A program made the translations under genes and the position numbers. A model generated the notes under the pieces. That model searched no databases and had not been told where the DNA came from. It was given only the letters and a program-made list of their open reading frames with translations. Shown piece after piece: positions 25,943 to 34,930 of a DNA stretch of 34,930 nucleotides. This DNA is from Lysobacterales bacterium (GTDB lineage: Bacteria; Pseudomonadota; Gammaproteobacteria; Xanthomonadales; Rhodanobacteraceae). The stretch lies in the NCBI GenBank assembly GCA_014338185.1, contig QUBV01000034.1, forward strand, positions 1 through 34,930, written 5' to 3'. Each line of letters starts with the position of its first letter. Within the stretch, counting starts at the first letter, position 1.

Positions 25943-26848
25943 TCAGTCGCGCGGCAGCGCATGCCCACCGAACTCGTGGCGCAACGCGGCCAGCAGGCGG
26001 TCGCCGAAGGCGTGCGCGTCGCGCGAGCGCAAGCGCGCGATGAGGGCGGCGGTGATGACCGGCGCCGGCACGTCGAGCGCGATCGCCTCGGCCACGGTCC
26101 AGCGACCCTCGCCCGAGTCGGCGACCACGGGCGCGACGCCATCGAGCCGGGGATTGGCGGCCAGCATGCCCACGATCCGCTCGAGCAGCCACGAGCGCAC
26201 CACGCTGCCATCGCTCCAGGCGCTGGCGACCTGTTGCAGGTCGAAGTCGAACTCCGGCTTGCGCGCGAGGATCGCCAGGCCCTCGGCATAGGCCTGCATG
26301 AGGCCGTACTCGATGCCGTTGTGGACCATCTTGGCGAAATGGCCCGCGCCCACCGGACCGACATGGGCCCAGCCACGGTCCGCGGCCGGTGCGAGCGTGG
26401 CGAGGATCGGCTGCAGCGCGCGCACGCGCTCGGCGTCGCCACCGAGCGTGAGGCTGTAGCCGTGGTCCAGGCCCCAGATGCCGCCGCTGGTGCCGCAGTC
26501 GATGAGCGTGAGGCCATGGCCGGCGCAGTCGGCGGCACGACGCAGCGTGTCCTGGTAGTTGGAATTGCCACCATCGACGAGCGTGTCGCCCGGCGCGAGC
26601 AGCGGCAGCAGCGCCGTGAGCGTGGCGTCGGTGGGCGCGCCCGCGGGCACCATGAGCCACAGCGTGCGCGGCGCGGGCAGGGCCGCGACCACGCCGGCGA
26701 GGTCGGTCGCGATCGCGACCCCGCGCCCGGCTGCGGCGCTGCGCGCGGCCTCGCTCGGGTCGAAGCCGACCACGCGATGGCCGCCACGCACGAGGCGCTG
26801 CGCCATGTTGGCGCCCATGCGCCCCAGTCCGACCATGCCCAGTTCCAT
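25943..26848 (-). CDS. gnd: 6-phosphogluconate dehydrogenase, decarboxylating, short form
   Basis: A 301-residue member of the short 6-phosphogluconate dehydrogenase class, which is often NAD-preferring, in contrast to the 470-residue NADP enzyme of E. coli. It has the nucleotide fold MVGLGRMGANMA (5-16), the substrate loop DGGNSNYQD (91-99), GTSGGIWG (118-125) and the catalytic helix KMVHNGIEYGLMQ starting at Lys172. It oxidises 6-phosphogluconate to ribulose-5-phosphate and CO2. The ATG at 26848 has GGAGG six bases upstream. A TATCAT (-10-like, 26885-26890, minus strand) lies about 37 bases upstream of the start with a weak GCGACA -35. Its position near pgi, pgm and the transhydrogenase suggests a shared role in sugar phosphate and NADPH balance. 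Confidence 0.92.
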   Translation of the reverse strand: MELGMVGLGRMGANMAQRLVRGGHRVVGFDPSEAARSAAAGRGVAIATDLAGVVAALPAPRTLWLMVPAGAPTDATLTALLPLLAPGDTLVDGGNSNYQDTLRRAADCAGHGLTLIDCGTSGGIWGLDHGYSLTLGGDAERVRALQPILATLAPAADRGWAHVGPVGAGHFAKMVHNGIEYGLMQAYAEGLAILARKPEFDFDLQQVASAWSDGSVVRSWLLERIVGMLAANPRLDGVAPVVADSGEGRWTVAEAIALDVPAPVITAALIARLRSRDAHAFGDRLLAALRHEFGGHALPRD

Positions 26849-27004
26849 GCGACACCTCCGTAGCCGTGTGCGACTGCACCGGCCATGATAGGCGTGTGCG
26901 CTGGCGCGGTGTCGCGGCTCTGCCGCAGGCGCGGCGCGCACCTGCCGGACTGCAGCGCGCGCGAGGTTGCGCCACTGCCCTGCGCGCGCGTGCGCGAGCC
27001 GCGC

Positions 27005-27412
27005 TCAGGCGACTTGATGGTCCGGTTCCAGCAGCCACGCCTGTGTGGCCGGGCTGAAGCCGATGTGCGGGTAGTAGTGCGCCGCGGCCGGGGCCGCGCG
27101 CAGCAGGATGCGCGCCTGCGGCGCCGCGAGCTGGCAGTGGTGGATGAGCTGGCGGCCGATGCCGCGGCGCTGATGCGTCTGGCGCACCGCGAGGTCGGCG
27201 AGCCAGGTCACCCACGCAAAGTCGCTCAGGCAGCGCGCGATGCCCACGAGCAGCGGGCCATCCCACGCGCTGACCACGAGGTTGGCGTGTTCGAGCATGG
27301 CCTTGAAGCGTGCCTCGTCGTCGATCGGCCGGCGCTGGCCCAGCGTCGAGGCCTGGTACAGCTCGCGCGCCTGCCCGGGCGTGAGCGGATGGTCGCGACG
27401 ATAGTCGATCAT
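27005..27412 (-). CDS. GNAT family N-acetyltransferase
   Basis: A 135-residue acetyltransferase, typical of minimal GNAT proteins. The acetyl-CoA signature is visible as LADLAVRQTHQRRGIGRQLI (about 71-90), where the RRGIG core is the pyrophosphate loop, followed by HYYPHIGFSPA near the C terminus, the usual tyrosine-containing beta-bulge region. The substrate is unknown. Its ATG overlaps the stop of the upstream PNPOx-like gene by four bases (ATGA), so the two are one translational unit divergent from a MocR regulator. It could acetylate an amine related to the pathway sensed by that regulator, but this is inference. Confidence 0.87.
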   Translation of the reverse strand: MIDYRRDHPLTPGQARELYQASTLGQRRPIDDEARFKAMLEHANLVVSAWDGPLLVGIARCLSDFAWVTWLADLAVRQTHQRRGIGRQLIHHCQLAAPQARILLRAAPAAAHYYPHIGFSPATQAWLLEPDHQVA

Positions 27413-28071
27413 GGATGATGGCCCTCGCGTGCCAGCAGACGGCGCACGGAGTCGGGGCATGCGCTGCCGGCGGGCAAGTCCGGTTCGGCGACGGGATGGC
27501 CCGCCCGCGTGCGCAGCGGCACCACGCCGGCCCAGTGGGGCAGACACAAATCGTCGCCGGAATCGTGGGCGCCGCCGCTGCGCTGCTTCGCGCTCGCGTC
27601 GACGATTTCCATGCGCAACACGCTGGTCGCTGCCAGTTCCCGCGCATTGCTGCTGCGCGCCTCGGCGGCGCGTCCCGGCAGCATGGCCTCGATGAAGCGC
27701 ACCAGCGCCGCGGCCTTCTGCTGTGGATCCTCGATCGCGATCGCGCGCCCGAAGGCCACCACCGAGCGATAGTTGACTGCATGGTTGAAGTGCGAGCGTG
27801 CCAGCACCAGGCCATCCAGATGCGCGACGCTGACGCAGGCTTCGATGCCCTTGCCCAACTCGCGCATGAGCCGGCTCGCGATCGACCCGTGCAGCAGCAA
27901 GGTGTCACCGTCGCGCGCGTACAGCATCGGAATCACATAGGGCTGGTCGCCCACGCAGAAGCCGACATGGGCGAGTCGCCCGGCATCGAGAATCGCGTGG
28001 ATCGTGTCACGCTCGTAGTGGGCGCGCGCCTTGCTGCGCTCGACCTGGTGACGCGGGGGCGTGGCGGTCAT
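27409..28071 (-). CDS. Flavin-binding pyridoxamine 5'-phosphate oxidase-like protein
   Basis: A 220-residue split-barrel flavoprotein of the PNPOx-like/FMN-binding family. It shows HAILDAGRLAHVGFCVGDQP (25-44), IPMLYARDGDTLLLHGSIAS and LARSHFNHAVNYRSVVAFGR, all typical of this group and forming the FMN pocket. The C terminus (about 160-220) is lineage-specific and proline-rich. It is not the canonical PdxH, so a role in vitamin B6 metabolism cannot be assumed. However, a MocR/PdxR-type regulator is transcribed divergently with 91 bases between the starts, and MocR regulators often control PLP-linked or amine genes next to them. It is upstream of, and overlaps, the GNAT gene. Confidence 0.85.
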   Translation of the reverse strand: MTATPPRHQVERSKARAHYERDTIHAILDAGRLAHVGFCVGDQPYVIPMLYARDGDTLLLHGSIASRLMRELGKGIEACVSVAHLDGLVLARSHFNHAVNYRSVVAFGRAIAIEDPQQKAAALVRFIEAMLPGRAAEARSSNARELAATSVLRMEIVDASAKQRSGGAHDSGDDLCLPHWAGVVPLRTRAGHPVAEPDLPAGSACPDSVRRLLAREGHHP

Positions 28072-28116
28072 GCGGGATCCGTGCGGTGAGGGCGGGGTGC
28101 AAGCTAACGCGGGATA

Positions 28117-28134
28117 TTGGTACCTTGTAGTGCC
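28117..28134. promoter_or_regulatory. Candidate MocR operator in the divergent intergenic region
   Basis: An imperfect direct repeat, TTGGTACC (28117-28124) and GTAGTGCC (28127-28134), lies ten bases apart in register, centred between the PNPOx-like gene (start 28071) and the MocR gene (start 28163). One-turn direct repeats are typical of MocR binding sites. The match is short, so this is a suggestion only. Confidence 0.35.
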
Positions 28135-28162
28135 ATGTCGCGCATCATTTCCGGAGCCAATC

Positions 28163-29605
28163 GTGTACCTGGAACTTGACGGCCAGGGCCCGCGCTACGC
28201 GCAGCTGATCCGTGCGCTCAAGGCGGCGATCCTCGACGGCCGCTACGCCGCGGGCGCACGCTTGCCGCCGAGCCGCACGCTGGCGCGCGAACTGGACCTG
28301 TCGCGCAACACCGTGCTGGCCGCCTACGAGCAGTTGCAGGCCGAGGGATTCCTGCTCGGGCGCGTCGGTTCGGGCAGCTTCGTCGCCAATGTCGGTTCGC
28401 GTGCGCCGCGCAGGTCCGGCGGCGGTGCGCTGGTCGCGCCGTTGTCGGCGTTCGCGCGGCGCGCGCTCGCCAACACCGATGGCCGCCACCTGGCGGCGCC
28501 GGCGCAGCGGGAGCTGCGCTACAACCTGCAGTACGGGGTGCCGTTGACCAACCCGCTGCTCGCGGGCGCCTGGCGGCGCGAGATCGCGCGCGCGGCCGAA
28601 CGTGCGGCACCGGGCTATCCCGATGCGCAAGGCCTGGCCGCCCTGCGTGAGCAGGTGTGCGACTACCTCGGGCGGCGTCGCGGTGTGCCCGCGGCCGCGG
28701 CCGACGTGCTCATCGTCAACGGCACCCAGCAGGCGTTCTCGCTGGCCGCGCGCGTACTGCTCGAAGCGGGTGACCAGGTCGCGCTGGAGGATCCGCACTA
28801 CCGTGGCGCACGCCAGGTGTTCGTCGCGCGCGGGGCGCACGTGCGGGGCTGTCGCGTCGACGGCGAGGGGCTGGTGCCGCAGGCGCTGCCTGCGGGCGCG
28901 CGGCTGGCGGTGGTCACGCCCTCGCACCAGTTCCCGACCGGTGCCTTGCTGCCGCTCGCGCGGCGCGTCGAACTGCTGGCATGGTCCGCGCGCGAGCACA
29001 CCTGGCTGATCGAGGACGACTACGATGGCGAATTTCGTTATGGCGGGCGACCGCTGGCCGCGCTCAAGTCACTCGATCGCGCCGGCCGGGTGATCTACAT
29101 CGGCAGCTTCTCCAAGGCACTGTTCCCGGCGCTGCGGCTCGGCTACATGGTGCTGCCGCCCGCGCTGCGCGATGCGTTCGTCGCGGCCAAGTGGCTGGAG
29201 GACCGCGGCAGCAACACGCTGGAGCAGGCCGCGCTGGCCCGGTTCATGACCGATGGCGGTTTCGAGCGGCACCTGCGCCGTGCCGCGCTGGCACTGCGCG
29301 CACGCCGCGCGGCAATGCTCGATGGGCTTGCGCGCCATGCGCGCGGCGCGCTGGAGGTGGTCGATTCCAACGCCGGCATGCACCTGACCGCGTGGCTCGC
29401 GCATGCCAACCATGGCCAGTGCGAGCAACTGGTGGCGCACGCGCGCAGCAAGGGTCTGGGGCTGTACACGATCACGCCCTACTGCCTGCGCCCGCCGGCA
29501 CGGCCCGCGCTGGTGCTGGGCTATGCGGGCCTGCCGCCGGCCGACATCGAAGCGGCGTTGCGGCTGCTCGGCCGCTGCCTGCGCGAAACCGGCCTGCTCC
29601 AATGA
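28163..29605 (+). CDS. MocR/PdxR-type GntR family regulator with aminotransferase domain
   Basis: 480 residues. The N-terminal winged helix (1-75) has LPPSRTLARELDLSRNTV as recognition region and LLGRVGSGSFVA as the wing. A linker follows (about 80-115). The C-terminal domain is a fold-type I aminotransferase: NGTQQAFSLAARVL, EDPHY (209-213), EDDYDGEFRY (284-293) and the PLP lysine Lys318 in SFSKALFPALRLGY. MocR proteins use this domain as a PLP-linked effector sensor rather than an enzyme. The start is taken as GTG at 28163 because CCGGAG lies exactly six bases upstream. It is divergent from the PNPOx-like/GNAT pair, its probable target. Confidence 0.93.
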   Translation: MYLELDGQGPRYAQLIRALKAAILDGRYAAGARLPPSRTLARELDLSRNTVLAAYEQLQAEGFLLGRVGSGSFVANVGSRAPRRSGGGALVAPLSAFARRALANTDGRHLAAPAQRELRYNLQYGVPLTNPLLAGAWRREIARAAERAAPGYPDAQGLAALREQVCDYLGRRRGVPAAAADVLIVNGTQQAFSLAARVLLEAGDQVALEDPHYRGARQVFVARGAHVRGCRVDGEGLVPQALPAGARLAVVTPSHQFPTGALLPLARRVELLAWSAREHTWLIEDDYDGEFRYGGRPLAALKSLDRAGRVIYIGSFSKALFPALRLGYMVLPPALRDAFVAAKWLEDRGSNTLEQAALARFMTDGGFERHLRRAALALRARRAAMLDGLARHARGALEVVDSNAGMHLTAWLAHANHGQCEQLVAHARSKGLGLYTITPYCLRPPARPALVLGYAGLPPADIEAALRLLGRCLRETGLLQ

Positions 29606-29619
29606 ACAGCAGTGCATGT

Positions 29620-29646
29620 GCAAATGTCGCCATGTGCCGCATTTGC
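29620..29646. promoter_or_regulatory. Inverted repeat upstream of sufT
   Basis: GCAAATG (29620-29626) and CATTTGC (29640-29646) form a perfect 7-bp inverted repeat with 13 bases between the arms. A direct repeat CATGTGC (29615-29621 and 29631-29637) overlaps it. A -10-like CATAAT at 29660-29665 lies just downstream, 32 bases before the sufT ATG. The symmetry suggests a dimeric regulator site at the promoter. Confidence 0.4.
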
Positions 29647-29697
29647 GCCGGCGCTGCGGCATAATGGCGGTCTTGCCTGAGCAGGTTCCGCCACGCG

Positions 29698-30252
29698 ATG
29701 GGTTTTGGCCAGACTTCCGAACCGGTGCGCTTCGAGCGCGATTGTGCCGCGGTGATGGTGCCACACGGCGAAGCGGTGACGCTGCCCGCGGGCCAGATCG
29801 GCTATGTCACGCAGGCACTGGGCGGCAGCTTCACCGTGTACGTCGAAGGCAACCTGTTTCGCATCGCGGGCGAGGATGCCGACGCGATCGGCATGGAGGC
29901 GCCCGAGGCGATCACGTTGCCGGAGAATGCCGGTGACGCGGACGTGGAAAAGCTCGTGTGGGACCAGTTGCGCACCTGCTTCGATCCGGAGATTCCGATC
30001 AACATCGTCGACCTCGGCCTGGTCTACGAATGCGAACTCAGCCACCTCGACGACGGCAACCGCAAGGTCAAGGTGCGCATGACGCTGACCGCGCCGGGCT
30101 GCGGCATGGGCGACATCCTCATCGAGGACGTGCGCAACAAGCTGGAGATGATCCCGACCGTGACCGAGACCGATCTTGGCCTGGTGTTCGATCCGCCATG
30201 GAACCAGACCATGATGTCGGACGCGGCGCGGCTCGAGACCGGCATGCTCTGA
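29698..30252 (+). CDS. sufT: SufT family Fe-S cluster maturation protein (DUF59/MIP18)
   Basis: 184 residues. The first 75 residues form a small beta-rich domain (VMVPHGEAVTLPAGQIGYVT) present in proteobacterial SufT. The MIP18/DUF59 domain follows, with FDPEIPINIVDLGLVYEC (95-112) and TAPGCGMGD (131-139), whose Cys135 is the conserved family cysteine, then LVFDPPWNQTMMSD near the end. SufT assists iron-sulfur cluster assembly and transfer. No sufBCDS genes are in the window, so this copy stands away from the suf operon. The ATG at 29698 has weak ribosome binding; AGCAGG lies upstream. It converges on the exported protein gene with 18 bases between the stops. Confidence 0.92.
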   Translation: MGFGQTSEPVRFERDCAAVMVPHGEAVTLPAGQIGYVTQALGGSFTVYVEGNLFRIAGEDADAIGMEAPEAITLPENAGDADVEKLVWDQLRTCFDPEIPINIVDLGLVYECELSHLDDGNRKVKVRMTLTAPGCGMGDILIEDVRNKLEMIPTVTETDLGLVFDPPWNQTMMSDAARLETGML

Positions 30253-30270
30253 GCTGGCGCGGCGTCGGCT

Positions 30271-30777
30271 TCACAACTGCCGATCCTCGATCACGAAGCG
30301 ACCGTTGCGCACCTCGATCGCCTCGCCGCTGGCGTCCTTGAGCTGGAACGTGAAGCGACCCTCGTAGTGTTTGTCCTGGGCGCGCGTGATCTCGAAGCGG
30401 TTGCCGGAGGCGCCCTTGTCGAGCGTCCAGGTGGCCTCGGGATCCTTGCCCATGCCCTTGTGGCCGAGTTCGAAGCGGACATCGCAGGTGCTGCGGGCGA
30501 AATCCTTGGCGTCGAGCAGCAGCGCCTGGCCGGGCTGGAAACGGTCGCAACTGATTGCCAGCCGGTCGATGCGCGTCTTGGGAGGCGGCCAGTCCGACGC
30601 CCCCTTGGTCGCTGCCGACAGCGCGAAGCTGTCATCGAGCGGGACCAGCACGATGTCGTCGTCACCCGCTTCAAAGGCGATGTCGCCCACCTCGGCGGTC
30701 AAGGTCTGCGGCGCGGCGTGGGCAGTGGCGCAGGCTGCGAAGGCGGCAAGGGCAAGGCAGGCGGACAGGTGTCTCAT
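30271..30777 (-). CDS. Small exported protein, unknown
   Basis: 168 residues with a cleavable signal peptide (MRHLSACLALAAFAACATAH, then AAP). The sequence AAFAAC could also be read as a weak lipobox. The mature part is an acidic beta-rich domain with GDIAFEAGDDDIVLVPLDDS, ISCDRFQPGQALLL, ARSTCDVRFELGHKG and EGRFTFQLKDASGEAIEV; two cysteines (ISCD and STCD) may form a disulfide. I recognise no named family. Upstream of the ATG at 30777 there is CGGAG at good spacing, and codon usage is chromosomal, so it is a real gene. It is probably periplasmic and monocistronic, about 260 bases from gcvP on the same strand. Confidence 0.75.
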   Translation of the reverse strand: MRHLSACLALAAFAACATAHAAPQTLTAEVGDIAFEAGDDDIVLVPLDDSFALSAATKGASDWPPPKTRIDRLAISCDRFQPGQALLLDAKDFARSTCDVRFELGHKGMGKDPEATWTLDKGASGNRFEITRAQDKHYEGRFTFQLKDASGEAIEVRNGRFVIEDRQL

Positions 30778-30991
30778 GGCAGCTCCGGAAGGATCCAACG
30801 GCACGGCCGCAGAGGGCGGTCGCTGCTTCGACAATACGCGATGGCGCCGGCGATCGGGACATGGCGGACCATCCGCGCGGGGCGGCGCCGCACGCGCACG
30901 ACGCCCAGCAAGCGCGGCATGTGCCTGCCAGGCGTCCGGCACACGCGCGGACGCACTGGCGTGACCCGGACGCGTGCGTGGGCGACCGCGA

Positions 30992-31011
30992 CCCGACCCT
31001 TGCCGGTCGGG
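30992..31011 (-). terminator. Hairpin downstream of gcvP
   Basis: CCCGACC (30992-30998) pairs with GGTCGGG (31005-31011) around a six-base loop, 26 bases past the gcvP stop. There is no T-run, so it is a weak terminator candidate. The remaining roughly 250 bases between the exported protein gene and gcvP show nothing else I can support. Confidence 0.35.
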
Positions 31012-31036
31012 CGCGGTGCCCGGCTGGCGCAGGCGC

Positions 31037-33946
<2,910 letters not shown>

Positions 33947-33982
33947 GGCGGGATCCGGCAGGTTGGGGAGTGCGGTGTGCCG

Positions 33983-34000
33983 CCCGGCCGCTTGGCCGGG
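33983..34000 (-). promoter_or_regulatory. Hairpin in the riboswitch expression platform
   Basis: CCCGGCC (33983-33989) and GGCCGGG (33994-34000) form a perfect 7-bp stem with a four-base loop. It lies between the second aptamer and the gcvP ATG (37 bases away). No U-run follows on the minus strand, so it may act by translational or Rho-type control rather than intrinsic termination. Confidence 0.45.
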
Positions 34001-34048
34001 GCGCACCGATGAACGTGCGGTGGACGCCGCACGCGACGGTCACTGCCC

Positions 34049-34226
34049 CTCTGTCCTTTTGCCTGAGAGTTTGGAGGCGCTGCCGCCTCATGCCCCTTCG
34101 GCGCCGGCTGCCGCGCTCGACTGCGGTCCGGTCTCTCCAGAGTGTGCACACGCGAAGGTTTGCTGGCCTGAGCGATTACGGGCGTTGCGCCTTCGGCAGC
34201 GGCTGCTCGCCGCTTCTCCCGTCGCG
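34049..34226 (-). ncRNA. Tandem glycine riboswitch upstream of gcvP
   Basis: Read on the minus strand, two consecutive glycine aptamers are visible. Aptamer 1 (about 34225-34151) has GGGAGAAGC, the core GCCGAAGGCGCAA and CGCTCAGGCCAGCAAACC. After a linker of about eight bases, aptamer 2 (about 34142-34049) has CTCTGGAGAGACCGG, GCCGAAGGGGCATGA and the near-invariant CTCTCAGGCAAAAGGAC, closing with AGAG against the opening CTCT. Glycine riboswitches of this tandem type normally switch on gcv genes when glycine is abundant. The leader continues about 100 bases to the gcvP start. Confidence 0.93.
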
Positions 34227-34241
34227 TGCATCAGACCGCGC

Positions 34242-34247
34242 AGTATA
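34242..34247 (-). promoter_or_regulatory. Candidate -10 element for the gcvP leader
   Basis: TATACT on the minus strand (5/6 match to TATAAT) lies about 16-20 bases upstream of the first riboswitch aptamer, so transcription would begin just before it. No convincing -35 hexamer stands at the right spacing. Confidence 0.45.
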
Positions 34248-34343
34248 GCCGAGCCCACGTGGCCGGCACGCGGCGTGGCAGGGCGGCGAATCCGGGCCCG
34301 GCGCCGGCCGCCGGCGCTGAACGCGCGGCGGCGCGGACCTGCT

Positions 34344-34913
34344 TCAGTGGCTGCGCCGGCCCGCGGCGCCATCGACCTCGATGTGGCCGCTGGAGTGGTA
34401 GGCGTTGATGAAATTGGCGACCTCCGCCAGCGGGGCGCCGCTGGCCTCGGCGATTTCCTCGACCGTCCCGGCGGCCTTCATCATCGCGGTGGCGATGCGG
34501 AAATGCTTGGGGAAATCGCGTTCGACCTGCGGCCAGCGCGCGAGCTTGTAGCGCGCGCCCGCATCGAGCCCGGCTTCGAGCTGGCCGTCGCTGCCGACGA
34601 GGTGGGCGAGCCAGGTCAAGCGCGCGTAGGGCAGCGAGGTGAGCCCGCGCGTGGCAGCCGCGAATGCGCTGGTTTCCAGCATTTCGACCGCGGCATCGCC
34701 GAGCGAGTGGCTGCACCAGGTGGCCAATGCCTTGAGTCCGGTGTCGCGGGCATGGGCGAGCTGGGTGCTGCCATCGAGGAACGGTGTCTGCTGGCCGTCG
34801 CGCTGCAGGCGCCAGCGGCCACCGGCGGCGAGCAGTTCGAGCAGCGTGCGCGGCTTGGCCGCGGCGGCCGGCTCGGGTGCGGCGGCGGGTGCGGCGGTGG
34901 CGGGTCGAGCCAT
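34344..34913 (-). CDS. Hypothetical protein with winged-helix-like C terminus
   Basis: 189 residues, unrecognised. The first 20 are an Ala/Pro linker-like tail. Residues about 22-45 contain LLELLAAGGRWRLQRDGQQT, resembling a short effector domain. The middle is helical (LKALATWCSHSLGDAAVEML). The C-terminal segment FPKHFRIATAMMKAAGTVEE through EVANFINAYHSSGHIEVDG looks like a winged helix: AAGTVEEIAEASGAPLAEVA would be the helix-turn-helix and HSSGHIEVDG the wing. CGGAG precedes the ATG at 34913, and codon usage is chromosomal. The upstream neighbour is outside the window, so operon context is unknown. It could be a regulatory or signalling accessory protein; I would not go further. Confidence 0.65.
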   Translation of the reverse strand: MARPATAAPAAAPEPAAAAKPRTLLELLAAGGRWRLQRDGQQTPFLDGSTQLAHARDTGLKALATWCSHSLGDAAVEMLETSAFAAATRGLTSLPYARLTWLAHLVGSDGQLEAGLDAGARYKLARWPQVERDFPKHFRIATAMMKAAGTVEEIAEASGAPLAEVANFINAYHSSGHIEVDGAAGRRSH

Positions 34914-34930
34914 GACGGCCGGCTCCGGTG

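Overview
The window is a high-GC stretch (third codon positions of the confident genes are almost all G or C) from a gammaproteobacterium. The gene content and order (mutY-yggX, ftsY divergent from rsmD-coaD, split pntAA-pntAB-pntB, pgi-pgm, gcvP behind a glycine riboswitch, sufT, a TMEM43-type protein, a lipoprotein next to ggt) fit the Xanthomonadales/Lysobacterales, perhaps near Rhodanobacteraceae. That placement is inferred from gene content; no rRNA is present.

Layout. 1-1900 is an accessory, partly decayed segment. It holds the 5' end of a type III restriction-modification methyltransferase running off the left edge, about 1 kb of mostly non-coding DNA with tandem and direct repeats and lower GC, a possible 64-residue ORF, and a remnant of a type I restriction subunit HsdR. 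1901-5832 holds an SDR oxidoreductase and a redox cluster (AhpD-like protein, CxxC thioredoxin-fold protein, cysteine-containing small protein) divergent from an AraC regulator. 5844-10152 is core housekeeping: yggX, mutY, an AsmA-like protein and ftsY leftward; rsmD and coaD rightward. 10242-16692 carries a lipoprotein, a tight ggt / metallo-beta-lactamase-fold / TMEM43-like operon, a MAPEG protein, a Nudix hydrolase and a TPR/beta-propeller protein. 16735-18191 is an Xni-like 5'-3' exonuclease overlapped with a YdjA-type nitroreductase.

18320-25327 is a rightward run: three-subunit proton-translocating transhydrogenase, glucose-6-phosphate isomerase, phosphoglucomutase, and a FrnE/DsbA-like oxidoreductase. 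A short-form 6-phosphogluconate dehydrogenase follows on the other strand (25943-26848). The block therefore concentrates genes at the glucose-phosphate branch point and in NAD(P)H balance. 27005-29605 is a GNAT + flavin-binding PNPOx-like pair divergent from a MocR/PdxR-type regulator, with a candidate operator between them. 29698-30777 holds sufT and a small exported protein converging on it. 31037-34250 is gcvP with a tandem glycine riboswitch. The right end is an uncharacterised protein with a winged-helix-like C terminus.

Most of the window is ordinary chromosome. I found no convincing wholly new system. The best candidates for a second look are the AraC-controlled AhpD/thioredoxin/small-protein cluster, the ggt-MBL-TMEM43 operon, the MocR-PNPOx-GNAT locus, and the repeats in the accessory segment. 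No tRNA, rRNA, CRISPR array, intact insertion sequence or transposase was seen.
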